64,000 nt of DNA from Candidatus Poribacteria bacterium (GCA_026706025.1 JAPOZO010000050.1:62001-126000); one strand, 5' to 3'; positions 32,724 to 42,128 are shown, counted from the stretch's first letter. Program-made: numbers and translations. The notes: generated by a model from the sequence alone, not told the origin.

Positions 32724-33763
32724 AGATTCACAAGGCTCCGATGGCGTTCAAGGATTTCTGCGGGTGAAGCAGTACCAGTCGTACCGATTTTGGTGACCGT
32801 AATTGAAGCCACCAGATTCCCAAAAGAAGCAGCATCAACAGCAGCATCAACGCCAAGACTACAAAGTGTCGCCACAAGTCCTGCTGAAACACTGTCTCCC
32901 GCGCCAACAGGATCAGTCTCATCATCAATTGGCATCCCCGGGATGTGGGTGAATTCACCCTCACAATAGACAAGGATACCGTTTTCACCGAGGGTGATGT
33001 ACACGGTATTTTGGGTTCTCTCTGCCAGGGCGACGGCACACTGCTTTGCCTCCTGAATGTCAACTTCCTGTCCACTCCATTCTGGCTGAACAGCACGTTT
33101 TGCCTCAAACCGGTTCGGTTTAATGATGACGTTTTTATATTTACCACTCCGCGTACGTGAGTCGGCAAAAAAGATAATTTCAGGAAATGCTAACGCTAAT
33201 TCACACAATTCCGCTCTCACGCGGTTTGTGACAACGCCTAAGTTCTCAAATGGCATCTGATCCCCAACGATTATACCGTCAACAAGCGGAATACACGCTT
33301 GGAGCGCGTCAATAACCGACGCTTCAACTTCCGTCGCCATTGGGGATCGATTCTCAATATCAAAGCGCGGTCCCTCCGTTTCTACACCTTCATAGCCGCG
33401 GTGAATCGGTTTAAGATAGGTAGGTGTCACCCGATTTGGGACCTGTATCATAAAATCCGTCAGGCATCCACTCGCCTGCAGACAATTGCGGAGTGTCCCT
33501 CCAAATCCGTCTTCACCGATAACACCTAACGTATAGACCGTCCCTACACCTAACGCTTTCAGGTTATTTGTGACGGTCCCTGCTGCGCCAGGGCTATAGC
33601 GTTGTTCAACAACCGGATTCGTGTGCCACGGCGTTTCTAACGACAGTGTCGAGCGGGTTTTGTCAATGTACCAGTAGGCATCAAGATAAAAATCTCCGAC
33701 GACCAAGATTCGCTGGTCGCGAAATTGATTGAGAATTGTTTTCAGGCGCGCTTCGCTAATCAA
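32720..33763 (-). CDS. PfkB-family carbohydrate kinase (HldE/RfaE kinase-like)
   Basis: 347 residues, ribokinase/PfkB fold. The N-terminal ILVVGDFYLDAYWYIDKTRS and PGAAGTVTNNLKALGVG resemble heptose-7-phosphate kinases; the PfkB active-site signature is DETDPVGAGDSVSAGLVATL, with the catalytic Asp in GAGD, near residue 290. IIKPNRFEAKRAVQ near residue 205 is also typical. No nucleotidyltransferase domain follows, unlike bifunctional HldE. The start is TTG at 33763, with CGGAG about 8 bases upstream. Exact sugar unknown. Confidence 0.84.
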   Translation of the reverse strand: MISEARLKTILNQFRDQRILVVGDFYLDAYWYIDKTRSTLSLETPWHTNPVVEQRYSPGAAGTVTNNLKALGVGTVYTLGVIGEDGFGGTLRNCLQASGCLTDFMIQVPNRVTPTYLKPIHRGYEGVETEGPRFDIENRSPMATEVEASVIDALQACIPLVDGIIVGDQMPFENLGVVTNRVRAELCELALAFPEIIFFADSRTRSGKYKNVIIKPNRFEAKRAVQPEWSGQEVDIQEAKQCAVALAERTQNTVYITLGENGILVYCEGEFTHIPGMPIDDETDPVGAGDSVSAGLVATLCSLGVDAAVDAASFGNLVASITVTKIGTTGTASPAEILERHRSLVNL

Positions 33764-33860
33764 GGTGATGCTCCGATGTTAGAAATATATCGCAATGCCG
33801 ATACCCATTATAGCATATCAACGTTTTTTACGGAAATACCAATTTCCCGTACCATCAGGA

Positions 33861-33917
33861 CCATTCAATTTTAAGAAATTATTGGATTGGACGGCTTTTT
33901 TTGCAGGATCCGGTGCG
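33861..33917. repeat. TTTTAAGAAATTATT dispersed repeat, copy 3
   Basis: CCATTCAATTTTAAGAAATT, then GGATCCGGTGCG, related to the repeats at 18685 and 63393 but with more changes in the middle. Lies in the divergent pfkB-leuB intergenic region. Confidence 0.6.
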
Positions 33918-33949
33918 AAATCTAGCGAAATCCAGCGAAATCCAGCGAA
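33917..33949. repeat. Decamer tandem repeat GAAATCYAGC
   Basis: Three consecutive units GAAATCTAGC, GAAATCCAGC, GAAATCCAGC and a partial fourth (GAAAA), starting exactly where dispersed repeat copy 3 ends. Looks like slippage expansion at the repeat boundary. Confidence 0.65.
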
Positions 33950-34062
33950 AATTTCTGGTTTTTTTAAAAATACATAATATATATTAAGTATTATCACCTG
34001 CGAAAAGGACAACACCAAAAACTGACAATTGAATGACCCTGCCCGTACCACCCTTTGCGAAT

Positions 34063-34091
34063 TTGCAATATCAGCCCAGATGTGGTAAAAT
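34063..34091 (+). promoter_or_regulatory. Sigma-70-type promoter of leuB
   Basis: TTGCAA (34063-34068), 17 bp, TAAAAT (34086-34091), 46 bp upstream of the ATG at 34138, which has AGGAG at good spacing. Confidence 0.7.
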
Positions 34092-34137
34092 ATAAGGAGT
34101 CCAAAATTCAAGAAATGATATATTTAGGAGATAATCA

Positions 34138-35190
34138 ATGTACAAAATCGGTCTCATCCCTGGCGATGGAATCGGCCCCGAAGTGACGCGTGAAGCGATG
34201 AAAGTCTTCGGGGCAGCAGCTGAGCAATCAGGCATTCAATATGAAACAGTCGAATACGATATCGGTGGCGACCGGTATCTTGCGACCGGTGAGGTGTTAC
34301 CGGATTCCGTATTAGAAGAACTCCGAGGACTTGATGCTATCTACCTCGGTGCGATTGGACACCCCGACGTTAAACCCGGTATTTTAGAGAAAGGCATCCT
34401 GCTCAAGGTCCGGTTTGAACTCGATCTCTACATTAACCTAAGACCTGTCAAACTCTATCCGGGTGTGCCGACCCCGGTGAAAGACAAGGGTCCCGAGGAA
34501 ATCGATTTTATCATCGTTCGCGAAAATACCGAAGGCTTATACGCCGGCATCGGTGGTTTTTTGAAACGTGGTACCCGTGATGAAGTCGCTATTCAAGAGA
34601 TGATCAACACCTATAAAGGTGTGGAACGTTGTGTCCGTTATGCTTACGAACTCACACAAAAGCGGAACAAGGAAAACACCTTGACTCTCTGCGATAAAGC
34701 AAACGTCCTGACCTACGCCCACGACCTCTGGCGGCGCGTTTTTGACGAGGTTGGTGAGGACTATCCTAACATCAAAAAAGAATACGCATTCGTCGATGCG
34801 ACCACGATGTGGATGGTGAAAAATCCAGAATGGTTTGATGTCGTTGTGACGTGTAATATGTTCGGGGACATTATCACCGATCTCGGTGCGATGATTCAAG
34901 GTGGTATGGGCGTCGCGGCGTCTGGGAATTTGAACCCGGAGAGCGTGGCTATGTTTGAGCCGATTCATGGTTCCGCGCCACGTTATACTGGCAAAAATCA
35001 GATTAATCCGATAGCAGCGATCGGCGCAGCAGGCATGATGCTTGATCACCTCGGTCATGCAGACGCGGCAGACCAAGTGGAAACATCTATTAGCGATCTA
35101 CTCGCAAGTGGAAAAATCAAAGATCTCGGAGCCGGACGTATGGGTTATACGACCGAAGAGGTCGGCGATCTCATCGCAGAAGGGCTGTAA
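34138..35190 (+). CDS. leuB: 3-isopropylmalate dehydrogenase-type beta-decarboxylating dehydrogenase
   Basis: Oxidises and decarboxylates 3-isopropylmalate in leucine synthesis. 350 residues. Motifs: [18 protein letters not shown] at the N-terminus, substrate-loop arginines in [34 protein letters not shown], the catalytic Lys-bearing [14 protein letters not shown], and the metal-binding [26 protein letters not shown]. The adenine site [16 protein letters not shown] favours NAD. Tartrate or isocitrate/homoisocitrate dehydrogenase relatives share these motifs, and no leuA or leuCD is nearby, so the exact substrate has some doubt. Confidence 0.85.
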   Translation: MYKIGLIPGDGIGPEVTREAMKVFGAAAEQSGIQYETVEYDIGGDRYLATGEVLPDSVLEELRGLDAIYLGAIGHPDVKPGILEKGILLKVRFELDLYINLRPVKLYPGVPTPVKDKGPEEIDFIIVRENTEGLYAGIGGFLKRGTRDEVAIQEMINTYKGVERCVRYAYELTQKRNKENTLTLCDKANVLTYAHDLWRRVFDEVGEDYPNIKKEYAFVDATTMWMVKNPEWFDVVVTCNMFGDIITDLGAMIQGGMGVAASGNLNPESVAMFEPIHGSAPRYTGKNQINPIAAIGAAGMMLDHLGHADAADQVETSISDLLASGKIKDLGAGRMGYTTEEVGDLIAEGL

Positions 35191-35204
35191 AAATTTACAG
35201 ACAG

Positions 35205-35224
35205 GCGCGCTTCTCAGAGCGCGC
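35205..35224. terminator. GC-rich hairpin between convergent leuB and methyltransferase genes
   Basis: GCGCGCT, loop TCTCAG, AGCGCGC, a perfect 7-bp stem 14 bp after the leuB stop. No adjacent T-tract on the leuB strand, so Rho-independent activity is uncertain; it could serve both convergent genes. Confidence 0.5.
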
Positions 35225-35272
35225 ATCTTGAAAGTCCATACAGCTATAGGAAGCGTTTGGAGCGTTACCATC

Positions 35273-36031
35273 TCAGGCGAGACGTGCCGTAAAGTTAATT
35301 CGGTCTGAGTAGCGGTTCCACCGGTTAAAAGTGTACATATCGTAAGCACTCAAGGGTTTGTATCCAGCCGCCTTGAGTAAGTTATTAACAGTGGGTACTT
35401 CAAAGATCCGCTGCTGGTGTACCTCCTCATAGCGTCGAAACAATTCGCCTTCACGGATAAAAAAGGTCAGCAGGGTGCGGCACATCTTGGAATGGTGGAG
35501 GTAGTTATTTTTCCAGATGTAGGTATAGTCCTCATGGTTTGAGGCAAACGTTTTATTGTGAAAATGCTCAACGATATTCCGTTCTGTCGTCACATCGAAG
35601 ATAAACAATCCACCGGGTTCGAGATGCTCAGCAACGCACTTGAAGACGTTACTTAACTCGGTTTCGTCGTAAGCATAGTTAATGCTATCGTATGTGCAGA
35701 GGACAGCGTCAAACTGCTGGTTCAACTGAAAATCCCGCATGTCCCCGTAATGCAGTTCAATGTCCAGTTCGTGCGCTGTCACCTTCTCCTTGGCAATATC
35801 CAACATACCGACAGCCCGGTCAACACCTGCCATCTGATAGCCTTTTAATGCGAGTTGTATCGTCAAGGCACAAGTGCCGCATGCTAAATCGAGGACGCGA
35901 AGGGGTTTAGAATCATATTTCTCAAAAAGTGACTCAATGTAATGTGTCCAGCGCGTATAATTGACGTTTGTCATCATCCGATCGTATGCGTAGGCAAATT
36001 TTTCATAAGGGGTAATCAAATGTGTCTGCAT
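35273..36031 (-). CDS. Class I SAM-dependent methyltransferase
   Basis: 252 residues. SAM-binding motif I is RVLDLACGTCALTIQLALKG, followed by MAGVDRAVGMLDIAKEKV and the motif DAVLCTYDSINYAYDE. The N-terminal YEKFAYAYDRMMTNVNYTRW is shared with small-molecule methyltransferases of the Methyltransf_25 type. The C-terminal half has a mainly beta pattern. Substrate cannot be deduced. It differs from the tandem methyltransferase pair at 21-22.7 kb. No clear ribosome binding site. Confidence 0.82.
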   Translation of the reverse strand: MQTHLITPYEKFAYAYDRMMTNVNYTRWTHYIESLFEKYDSKPLRVLDLACGTCALTIQLALKGYQMAGVDRAVGMLDIAKEKVTAHELDIELHYGDMRDFQLNQQFDAVLCTYDSINYAYDETELSNVFKCVAEHLEPGGLFIFDVTTERNIVEHFHNKTFASNHEDYTYIWKNNYLHHSKMCRTLLTFFIREGELFRRYEEVHQQRIFEVPTVNNLLKAAGYKPLSAYDMYTFNRWNRYSDRINFTARLA

Positions 36032-36065
36032 TGTCTAAGTGTCGCTTGCAAGTTGATAATGCAAG

Positions 36066-36455
36066 TCACTCGGTCCCTCCTTTAACCCCGACAGAGGCGT
36101 TCATCATTCGTAGGAGCGTGTTAATTTCATCAGCGTCCCAAACTTGATCATCGTTTGCTTGAATCGCATATCTACCAACGGCTCTAATCTTGCGGAGACT
36201 GATTTTTCCAGTGAGAAAACTGAATGGGAGTTGCATACCAGCGGTTTTGACCCGATCAAACGTCATTTCGATGTCATACCGTTCAACGCCTTCAGGTGCC
36301 TGTTGAATCAGTGCGTCCTTCACCATATCTACGCCAAAACCGAATAACTCTTTGATGATGAACCATTGCAAAACTGCAAGGCATACCGTGAAGATTAAGA
36401 GAACCGTCAAACCTTTGACGATGTACCGCCGCCACTTCCCGTTGAGGACGCTCAT
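36066..36455 (-). CDS. Hypothetical membrane-anchored protein
   Basis: 129 residues from the ATG at 36455, chosen because GGAGGTGA lies 7 bases upstream. One transmembrane helix (about 13-34, VKGLTVLLIFTVCLAVLQWFII), then a soluble part with YDIEMTFDRVKTAG and RAVGRYAIQANDD. No family recognised. It is divergent from the YchF gene and 34 bp upstream of the methyltransferase gene on its own strand, so the two may be co-transcribed. Confidence 0.68.
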   Translation of the reverse strand: MSVLNGKWRRYIVKGLTVLLIFTVCLAVLQWFIIKELFGFGVDMVKDALIQQAPEGVERYDIEMTFDRVKTAGMQLPFSFLTGKISLRKIRAVGRYAIQANDDQVWDADEINTLLRMMNASVGVKGGTE

Positions 36456-36585
36456 GTTCAACTCACCTCCGAGTCGGATTCCCTATTTACCCTTATACTA
36501 CCAGTTTACACAGCCCTTGTCAATTAGATTTTGCCAATATCAGCGAGGTTAGCATCTCACCCTCGAAATAAATGGGTTAAAAAAA

Positions 36586-37674
36586 ATGAAGATAGGTATC
36601 GTAGGCAGACCACAAGTCGGAAAAACGACAGTGTTTAACACTTTAGCAGAATCCAATGCAGAAGTTGGGGGTTACACCAGCCGCGGACAAATAAACCTCA
36701 GCACTGCGAATATCCCAGACGAGCGGCTGACGCGTTTGGCAGAAATCCTTGACCCCTCAAAAATAACACCCGCTACAATTGATTATGTAGATGTTGCAGG
36801 CGTAACCAAATCGGACGTAGAACAAGCGGAATTAGATTCAGGGATGCTTGCGGAACTCCGCACCGTCGATGCCCTTGCGCATGTCGTCAGGCTTTTTGAG
36901 GACGAATCGGTTCCACATGTTGATGGTAGCGTTGACGCGGAACGCGATATTGAAAGCGTCTCCGTTGAGTTCGCGTTCGCAGACTTGCAAATTGTTGAAG
37001 GTAGACTTGACCGGCTCCGCAAACAATATCAAAATCAGAAGCTGCCAGAGCAGCAAAACGAGATTCGGCTTTTAGAGGTGTGCCAGCAGACCTTAGAAAG
37101 CGGAAAACCGCTGCGTGCCCTTGAGTTATCTACCAATGAAGAGAAGTTGATACGCGGCTACGGGTTTTTGACGCAGAAACCGTTGTTGCTGGTCTGCAAT
37201 ATCGGTGAAACGCAACTGGAGCTGGCAGATGAAATTCTCAAATACTTCACTAAATACGAAACAGAACCGCAAACAGCAGTCATTGTACTCGCTGCACAAT
37301 TAGAGATGGAACTCTCAGAACTTGATGAAACCGATACTGAGATTTTCATGGAAGAGATGGGGTTGCGCGAGTCCGCTTTAGAGCGATTTATTCAGACCTC
37401 GTATAGGCTATTAGGGATGCTGACGTTCTTCACAATCAACCCAACGGAGGCGCGCGCCTGGACGCTGCGCGAAGGGCAAACCGCCGTTGACGCAGCAGGA
37501 CGTATTCATACCGACTTTGCGAATGCTTTCATCCGTTCAGAGACAATCAACTGGAAAGACTTAATAACTTGTGGGAGTTACATAGAAGCGCGCAGCAAAG
37601 GCTTACTGAGAGCCGAAGGCAAAACGTATCAAGTCCAAGAGGGGGATGTCCTACTCATTCTGGCGAACCCGTAA
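36586..37674 (+). CDS. YchF/Obg-like ATPase family protein, divergent
   Basis: 362 residues, the YchF length. P-loop GRPQVGKTTVF (7-17; usual YchF is GLPNVGKSTLF), G3 DVAGV (69-73), CNIGE near residue 204 in the place of the NxxE adenine-specific motif, a helical coiled-coil insertion (about 120-180), and a C-terminal TGS domain (TFFTINPTEARAWTLREGQT, HTDFANAFIRSETINWKDLI). Canonical YchF hydrolyses ATP, binds ribosomes and responds to redox stress. Here the switch II loop is remodelled: the usual GASKGEGLGNQF is replaced by TKSDVEQAELDSG, so catalysis may differ. The upstream Shine-Dalgarno is weak. Confidence 0.86.
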   Translation: MKIGIVGRPQVGKTTVFNTLAESNAEVGGYTSRGQINLSTANIPDERLTRLAEILDPSKITPATIDYVDVAGVTKSDVEQAELDSGMLAELRTVDALAHVVRLFEDESVPHVDGSVDAERDIESVSVEFAFADLQIVEGRLDRLRKQYQNQKLPEQQNEIRLLEVCQQTLESGKPLRALELSTNEEKLIRGYGFLTQKPLLLVCNIGETQLELADEILKYFTKYETEPQTAVIVLAAQLEMELSELDETDTEIFMEEMGLRESALERFIQTSYRLLGMLTFFTINPTEARAWTLREGQTAVDAAGRIHTDFANAFIRSETINWKDLITCGSYIEARSKGLLRAEGKTYQVQEGDVLLILANP

Positions 37675-37684
37675 ATTTCAATTT

Positions 37685-37699
37685 AACGTGAGTTTGATA
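37685..37699. repeat. AACGTGAGTTTGATA dispersed repeat, copy 2
   Basis: Between the convergent ychF-like and plsC genes; identical over the core to copies near 8797 and 51537. Confidence 0.5.
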
Positions 37700-37716
37700 T
37701 TAGAGTTTAGGATAGT

Positions 37717-38373
37717 TCACCTGTCGATTAACATCTCATCTCGCAAATCTGCGATTGCGCCCATCATCTGGTTGCCCATCTGCTGATACTTTTCGCGCCG
37801 CGTTTCAAAATCTTTAGCGATAGGTTCAAGCGGTTGACCAAATATAACAGTGAGTTTCGATCGGCGGAGCCGTTTGCTGTTGCGCGGCAATATCCGTTCC
37901 GCGCCCCTATGAAACACCGGTATCGTCGGCACATCGGCTCGGTCCGCGATAAAACATGCGCCATCATGCGCCTTACCTAACGTACCATCAACGCTACGGG
38001 TCCCTTCTGGAAACATCAACACAGCGTTGCCGTCTTGCAAAAGTGAGATTGTCTTTCGCAATGCGCCTAAGTCTGCTGCGCCTCTATTGACAGGGTAGGC
38101 ATTATAAATTGAAATGAGTTTCCCTAAACCCGGGAGGTCGAATGCGTTACTTCGTGCCATGAAATGAATCTCACGACTCGCGGCGGCACCGACAATTACC
38201 GGATCAAGGAAACTGACGTGATTTGCCACGAATAACACGCCACCTTCCCTCGGAATATGGTGAAGACCTCGTGCTTCAAGTCGCCCCACGGTTTTACAAA
38301 AAATGTTTGTGATCCGATGTCCCCATCGATAGATCGGACGGGAAGTCCAAAATTGATTATTGGTATACCACAT
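37717..38373 (-). CDS. plsC: 1-acyl-sn-glycerol-3-phosphate acyltransferase (PlsC family)
   Basis: Acylates lysophosphatidate to phosphatidate at the membrane. 218 residues. Motif I NHVSFLDP (H-x4-D catalytic pair, about residues 51-58), motif III FPEGTRSVDGTL, and the later TIPVFHRGAERILP. The N-terminal WYTNNQFWTSRPIYRW is short and amphipathic rather than a full transmembrane span. Lies 4 bp downstream of cmk, the last gene of the tyrA-cmk-plsC operon; the cmk-plsC pairing is common. Confidence 0.9.
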   Translation of the reverse strand: MWYTNNQFWTSRPIYRWGHRITNIFCKTVGRLEARGLHHIPREGGVLFVANHVSFLDPVIVGAAASREIHFMARSNAFDLPGLGKLISIYNAYPVNRGAADLGALRKTISLLQDGNAVLMFPEGTRSVDGTLGKAHDGACFIADRADVPTIPVFHRGAERILPRNSKRLRRSKLTVIFGQPLEPIAKDFETRREKYQQMGNQMMGAIADLRDEMLIDR

Positions 38374-38377
38374 AATT

Positions 38378-39061
38378 TTACTTTGAATCGATTTCGGCGT
38401 TACATACCGTCGCTATAATAAAATCAACGACTTCATCGATCGTTTTATCGGTTGTATCAAGGATAATCGCGTCGTCAGCGGCACGGAGCGGACTGTGTGC
38501 CCGTGTTTTATCCTTCTCATCGCGATCAGTAATCTCCGCTTCAACTGCTGCCAACGTTATATCTACGTTTTGTCTTTGGAGTTCGGCGAGTCTCCGCTTC
38601 GCGCGTTCTGTCACAGAGGCATCAAGATAGAACTTAAAATCGGCGTTTGGAAAAACAATCGTCGTTAAATCTCTGCCTTCAGCGATGATACTCCCCTCGC
38701 CACCGATACGTTGTTGATGCTTGACGATCTCATGGCGAATCTCTGGTATTTTTGCAACATCTGCGACGCGCCTATTAACTGCCGGTGTGCGGATCAGGAG
38801 AGATACATCTTCGGCATTGAGCAAAATCGTTTTACCGTTATCCTGAAATTCAATGTGGCACGCCTTTACCTGCTCAAACAGTTCAGGGCTATCGGCTGCA
38901 AGTTTACCTCGGATCGCCAACACGGTCACTGCCCTGTACATAGCACCGGAATCGAGATAAAGCAGCCCGAGTTTTTCTGCGACGTGACGCGCGACCGTGC
39001 TTTTCCCAGACCCGGCAGGTCCGTCTATCGCAATCGTTACCTGAGATCCAATCTTTTTCAT
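38378..39061 (-). CDS. cmk: Cytidylate kinase
   Basis: Phosphorylates CMP and dCMP. 227 residues. Walker A IDGPAGSGKSTVARHVAEKL, the CMP-binding YLDSGAMYRAVTVLAI, the IIAEGRDLTTIVFPNADFKFYLDA segment and the LID region RDEKDKTRAHSPLRAADDAIILDTT are all present. Its ATG overlaps the tyrA stop by 4 bp (ATGA), so it is translationally coupled to tyrA. Confidence 0.96.
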   Translation of the reverse strand: MKKIGSQVTIAIDGPAGSGKSTVARHVAEKLGLLYLDSGAMYRAVTVLAIRGKLAADSPELFEQVKACHIEFQDNGKTILLNAEDVSLLIRTPAVNRRVADVAKIPEIRHEIVKHQQRIGGEGSIIAEGRDLTTIVFPNADFKFYLDASVTERAKRRLAELQRQNVDITLAAVEAEITDRDEKDKTRAHSPLRAADDAIILDTTDKTIDEVVDFIIATVCNAEIDSK

Positions 39062-39966
39062 GCGCCCCCTATTTTTTCGCTGCGCTTTTTGACGGTAACT
39101 TGTGCCTCCAGAAGTACACGTTCAACCTCAGCCAAGTCATCAGTCTGAAGCAATGTTTTGAATGCTGTTAAGTTTTCAACGATGTCGCCGATCAAGGATA
39201 CAAGTACATCTCTATTCTCTGTGAAAATGTCGGTCCATAAGTCCGGCGAACCTGCGGCGATCCGGGTAGAATCCCGAAAACCGGTTGCCGTAAAATCCAA
39301 CGCCTTACCCTCTTCGGTTTCCACATTCGCAACCGTATTGGCGAGAAGACTTGCAACAAGATGCGGGAGATGGCTTGCAGCACCGATGAGGAGATCATGG
39401 GTTTTCGGGGAAAGGAGATGCGGTACTGCCCCAACGAATTCCCATAGATTTTTGATCAACCCTAAGGCATCCGGGTCAGTGTTTGGAGTCGGTGTCAAAA
39501 TACACGTTGCTTTTTGAAAAAGTGTTGCCCGTGCGGCACCGACCCCGGTCTCATGAGAACCTGCCATCGGGTGCCCACCAATAAAAGAGAGGGCATCCAC
39601 CCTCTGTTCCTGTAGCTGCGCCTCGATTGCCTCAACGAGTGTTGATTTTGTGCTACCGACATCGGTCAGGACGATCCGATGCTGCTGTGTGTTAACAGAT
39701 TCAATGATCCGCTGTACCAACCTCGGAACCAAGGCAACAGGTGTACACAGCACGACGAGATCCGTTTCTCGAAGCCCTTCCGCTAACTCCGTCGTTATTA
39801 CATCAACGGCATCGTGTTCAAGAGCATCCCCAAGTCTACCGATGTTTCGTCCCAACCCGACGCGTTGTCCCTGAAATCCGTTCTTTTTCAACGCAAGCCC
39901 AAGCGAACCTCCGATTAACCCGACACCCCATATCGTAATTCGACGAAGTTGTTGTATCTGTTTCAT
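39058..39966 (-). CDS. tyrA: Prephenate dehydrogenase
   Basis: NAD(P)-dependent conversion of prephenate toward tyrosine. 302 residues. Rossmann motif ITIWGVGLIGGSLGLALKKN at the N-terminus, DVGSTKSTLVEAI, the substrate-binding FIGGHPMAGSHETGVGAA, and the helical dimerisation half with ASHLPHLVASLLANTV and FRDSTRIAAGSPDLWTDIF. No ACT or chorismate mutase domain is attached. First gene of the operon, behind the promoter at 40034-40063. Confidence 0.94.
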   Translation of the reverse strand: MKQIQQLRRITIWGVGLIGGSLGLALKKNGFQGQRVGLGRNIGRLGDALEHDAVDVITTELAEGLRETDLVVLCTPVALVPRLVQRIIESVNTQQHRIVLTDVGSTKSTLVEAIEAQLQEQRVDALSFIGGHPMAGSHETGVGAARATLFQKATCILTPTPNTDPDALGLIKNLWEFVGAVPHLLSPKTHDLLIGAASHLPHLVASLLANTVANVETEEGKALDFTATGFRDSTRIAAGSPDLWTDIFTENRDVLVSLIGDIVENLTAFKTLLQTDDLAEVERVLLEAQVTVKKRSEKIGGA

Positions 39967-40033
39967 AGCAAGTCTCAGAAGCCTTCAATCTTCAAATATA
40001 TCGCGGTATACTCCATTGATAGAAGTCTTGTAT

Positions 40034-40063
40034 ATTTTACGGGAATTTGCCAATCTTTGTCAA
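40034..40063 (-). promoter_or_regulatory. Sigma-70-type promoter of tyrA-cmk-plsC
   Basis: On the minus strand TTGACA (40058-40063), 18 bp, TAAAAT (40034-40039), about 68 bp upstream of the tyrA start. Confidence 0.75.
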
Positions 40064-40115
40064 GTGAAAACGTTCACTGCCACGGGTAGATATGACTTAA
40101 AACCGCGTCCATTCG

Positions 40116-42026
40116 TCACCAAATAAACCGATACATCGGCATCTGCAGGAAGATACCGAGGAGTCCCCAGACACTTCCGACAAGGAATTCGCCTAAAATC
40201 AGCCCTAAAAAGAAGGGAGCGACACGTCGGTAAGTCCGTACCCCCCCGAAACGGAGAATGGCTAACTTGATGAAATAACTGATAAAGACCGAGAACCAGA
40301 AAAAGTTGACTGCCCAGGTCCCAGAGATCGCATATCCAATCGGATATAGGGGCCACCAGAAAAAGCGGAGTCGAACCAACGTGAGGCAAAACGCAAACAG
40401 CAGTCCGAAAACCATAGCAATCAATGACGGAATGTTCACAGGCATTGGGTTCGTCAACCAGCTCTGCGTGCGGTTAAATACAGAGCCTGACCAGACTTCA
40501 ATCGCCCCATGTTCATAACCGATATGAAGCGCGCCCCAAAAAGCGGCAAGTGGACTGATTACCATTGCGAGGAGTATTGCGACAGCCATCCGTCGCGAGG
40601 CACTGCGCGAGCGTTCCGCCAATTTCAAGCCCTCTAATTGATGTGGCATGGTATTGCCTCGGTAGGCACGATTGAAACAGAACACAAGCGAAAATAGCGA
40701 TAGGTTCTGCCCGCCAAGTCGGCGCATCCCGAACATTTTGGGAAGTAAGACATCGGGTCCCATGGAGCGTAGATCGTGAATCGGTGGTCCCAATTCAGCG
40801 CGGACGCGGGTAATGACTGTCACAGTTATCAGGTGGATCGCAAGAACGAGGACTGCCACCCAGAGTGACATGCCCGCGACCCACCAGAAACCGGTTAGTA
40901 GCAGAAAACCGCTGATCAATCCTAACACCGCAGCGCGATAGGACATCGGTTCGTTTGATTGCACTTTTCTGTTCGCACGCCACGCCTGTCTGAGAACATC
41001 GCGCAGATGGTGCCGCGCACTCCACAACGCCATCAATAACACACCGACACAGACGCCAAACGATTGGTCAAAGATAAATGGAAATCCCGGAATCCGCTGC
41101 AAGCCAGCAATGCTGCCGAAAATCATCTCAAATTTCCAGAAGATATAGAAAAACCAGAATGTGAAGGAGAGGTCAAGCGGAATAAAGTACGCCATCCCGA
41201 TAACAAAAGGGAAAAAGACTATTGGTGTCCAGCCAATGGCGTTCCACGGTTTCGTTGTGAACAGGGGACGGAGATCGTAGAATTCACCGCCGAGTCCAGG
41301 AAAATTGGGAAACAGAAAATGTAAGCCGTTAATCACGTCTATCCCACCTGCGAGGGCAATACCCATCCACAACGACTTTGATCGGAAAAAGCGCGCCGTC
41401 GTCATCTGGAACGGCAGCTCAATAATTGGGTAACTGAGCCGTTCAACTTCAATCCACTGCCTTCTCAGAATCACGTTGATACAAAATGTTGTGAAAAGCA
41501 GCACAATGATAAACCCACTCCACGCCAGCACCGGTTGCCACCATAACTGGAGGTGCGGACGCAGATAAAGGGTAGATTCACCCGTAAAATAGACGGTCAA
41601 CTTACTTTTATCCGTCAAGGCGAGCCAGTCAGGGAGATAGCGGTGAAAGAGTGTACGCCACTCATTCTCTTCTGTTGCTAACCATCCAACGGTGGCAATA
41701 TTTGTAATGATGACCTCAAACAGGTCGTGTCCACAAATGGCGGAGGCTATGGATAGCATCACGTAGAGTGTCAACAATTCGCCTTGGGTGAGTGCAGCGC
41801 GCGGTGTAAATCGGTGAAGGAGCGTGTTGAGAGCTATCAACACAACGAGTGCGAAAATCGCGTTGAAAAAGAGGGACATCGTCGTCGGGAAACCTTGATC
41901 CCAACGTAGCGATGCGAAGACCCAATAGTTATTGAAGGGAATCAGCGCGAGCCCGATCCAAATAATCCGCCAACGAATTTTCTGGTGAGGAGGAGATGTA
42001 GAAAGGGCAGGCGCGTGTTGCTGCAT
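40116..42026 (-). CDS. Large polytopic membrane protein (DUF6785/DUF6784-like)
   Basis: 636 residues with roughly a dozen hydrophobic segments spread over the whole chain. Segments such as IIWIGLALIPFNNYWVFASL, SLFFNAIFALVVLIALNTLL, LTLYVMLSIASAICGHDLFE and LRFGGVRTYRRVAPFFLGLI resemble the large uncharacterised membrane proteins annotated DUF6785/DUF6784 in planctomycetes and Poribacteria, which are distantly like oligopeptide transporters. Function unknown. A single gene with no obvious partner; the next gene to the right, the TPR gene, is divergent. Confidence 0.75.
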   Translation of the reverse strand: MQQHAPALSTSPPHQKIRWRIIWIGLALIPFNNYWVFASLRWDQGFPTTMSLFFNAIFALVVLIALNTLLHRFTPRAALTQGELLTLYVMLSIASAICGHDLFEVIITNIATVGWLATEENEWRTLFHRYLPDWLALTDKSKLTVYFTGESTLYLRPHLQLWWQPVLAWSGFIIVLLFTTFCINVILRRQWIEVERLSYPIIELPFQMTTARFFRSKSLWMGIALAGGIDVINGLHFLFPNFPGLGGEFYDLRPLFTTKPWNAIGWTPIVFFPFVIGMAYFIPLDLSFTFWFFYIFWKFEMIFGSIAGLQRIPGFPFIFDQSFGVCVGVLLMALWSARHHLRDVLRQAWRANRKVQSNEPMSYRAAVLGLISGFLLLTGFWWVAGMSLWVAVLVLAIHLITVTVITRVRAELGPPIHDLRSMGPDVLLPKMFGMRRLGGQNLSLFSLVFCFNRAYRGNTMPHQLEGLKLAERSRSASRRMAVAILLAMVISPLAAFWGALHIGYEHGAIEVWSGSVFNRTQSWLTNPMPVNIPSLIAMVFGLLFAFCLTLVRLRFFWWPLYPIGYAISGTWAVNFFWFSVFISYFIKLAILRFGGVRTYRRVAPFFLGLILGEFLVGSVWGLLGIFLQMPMYRFIW

Positions 42027-42128
42027 GGATAGTCCGAGTCGGGTTTTGTAGTCAGAATGCGTGTTGTTTTATCTATAAATTTGCTGTGTTATTATACCTC
42101 AAAATTGAAATGCACTCAAGAATTTTGC

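Noticed and set aside
33917-33949. Possible CRISPR repeat
   Set aside because: Units are 10 bp and directly tandem with no spacers; no cas genes in the window.
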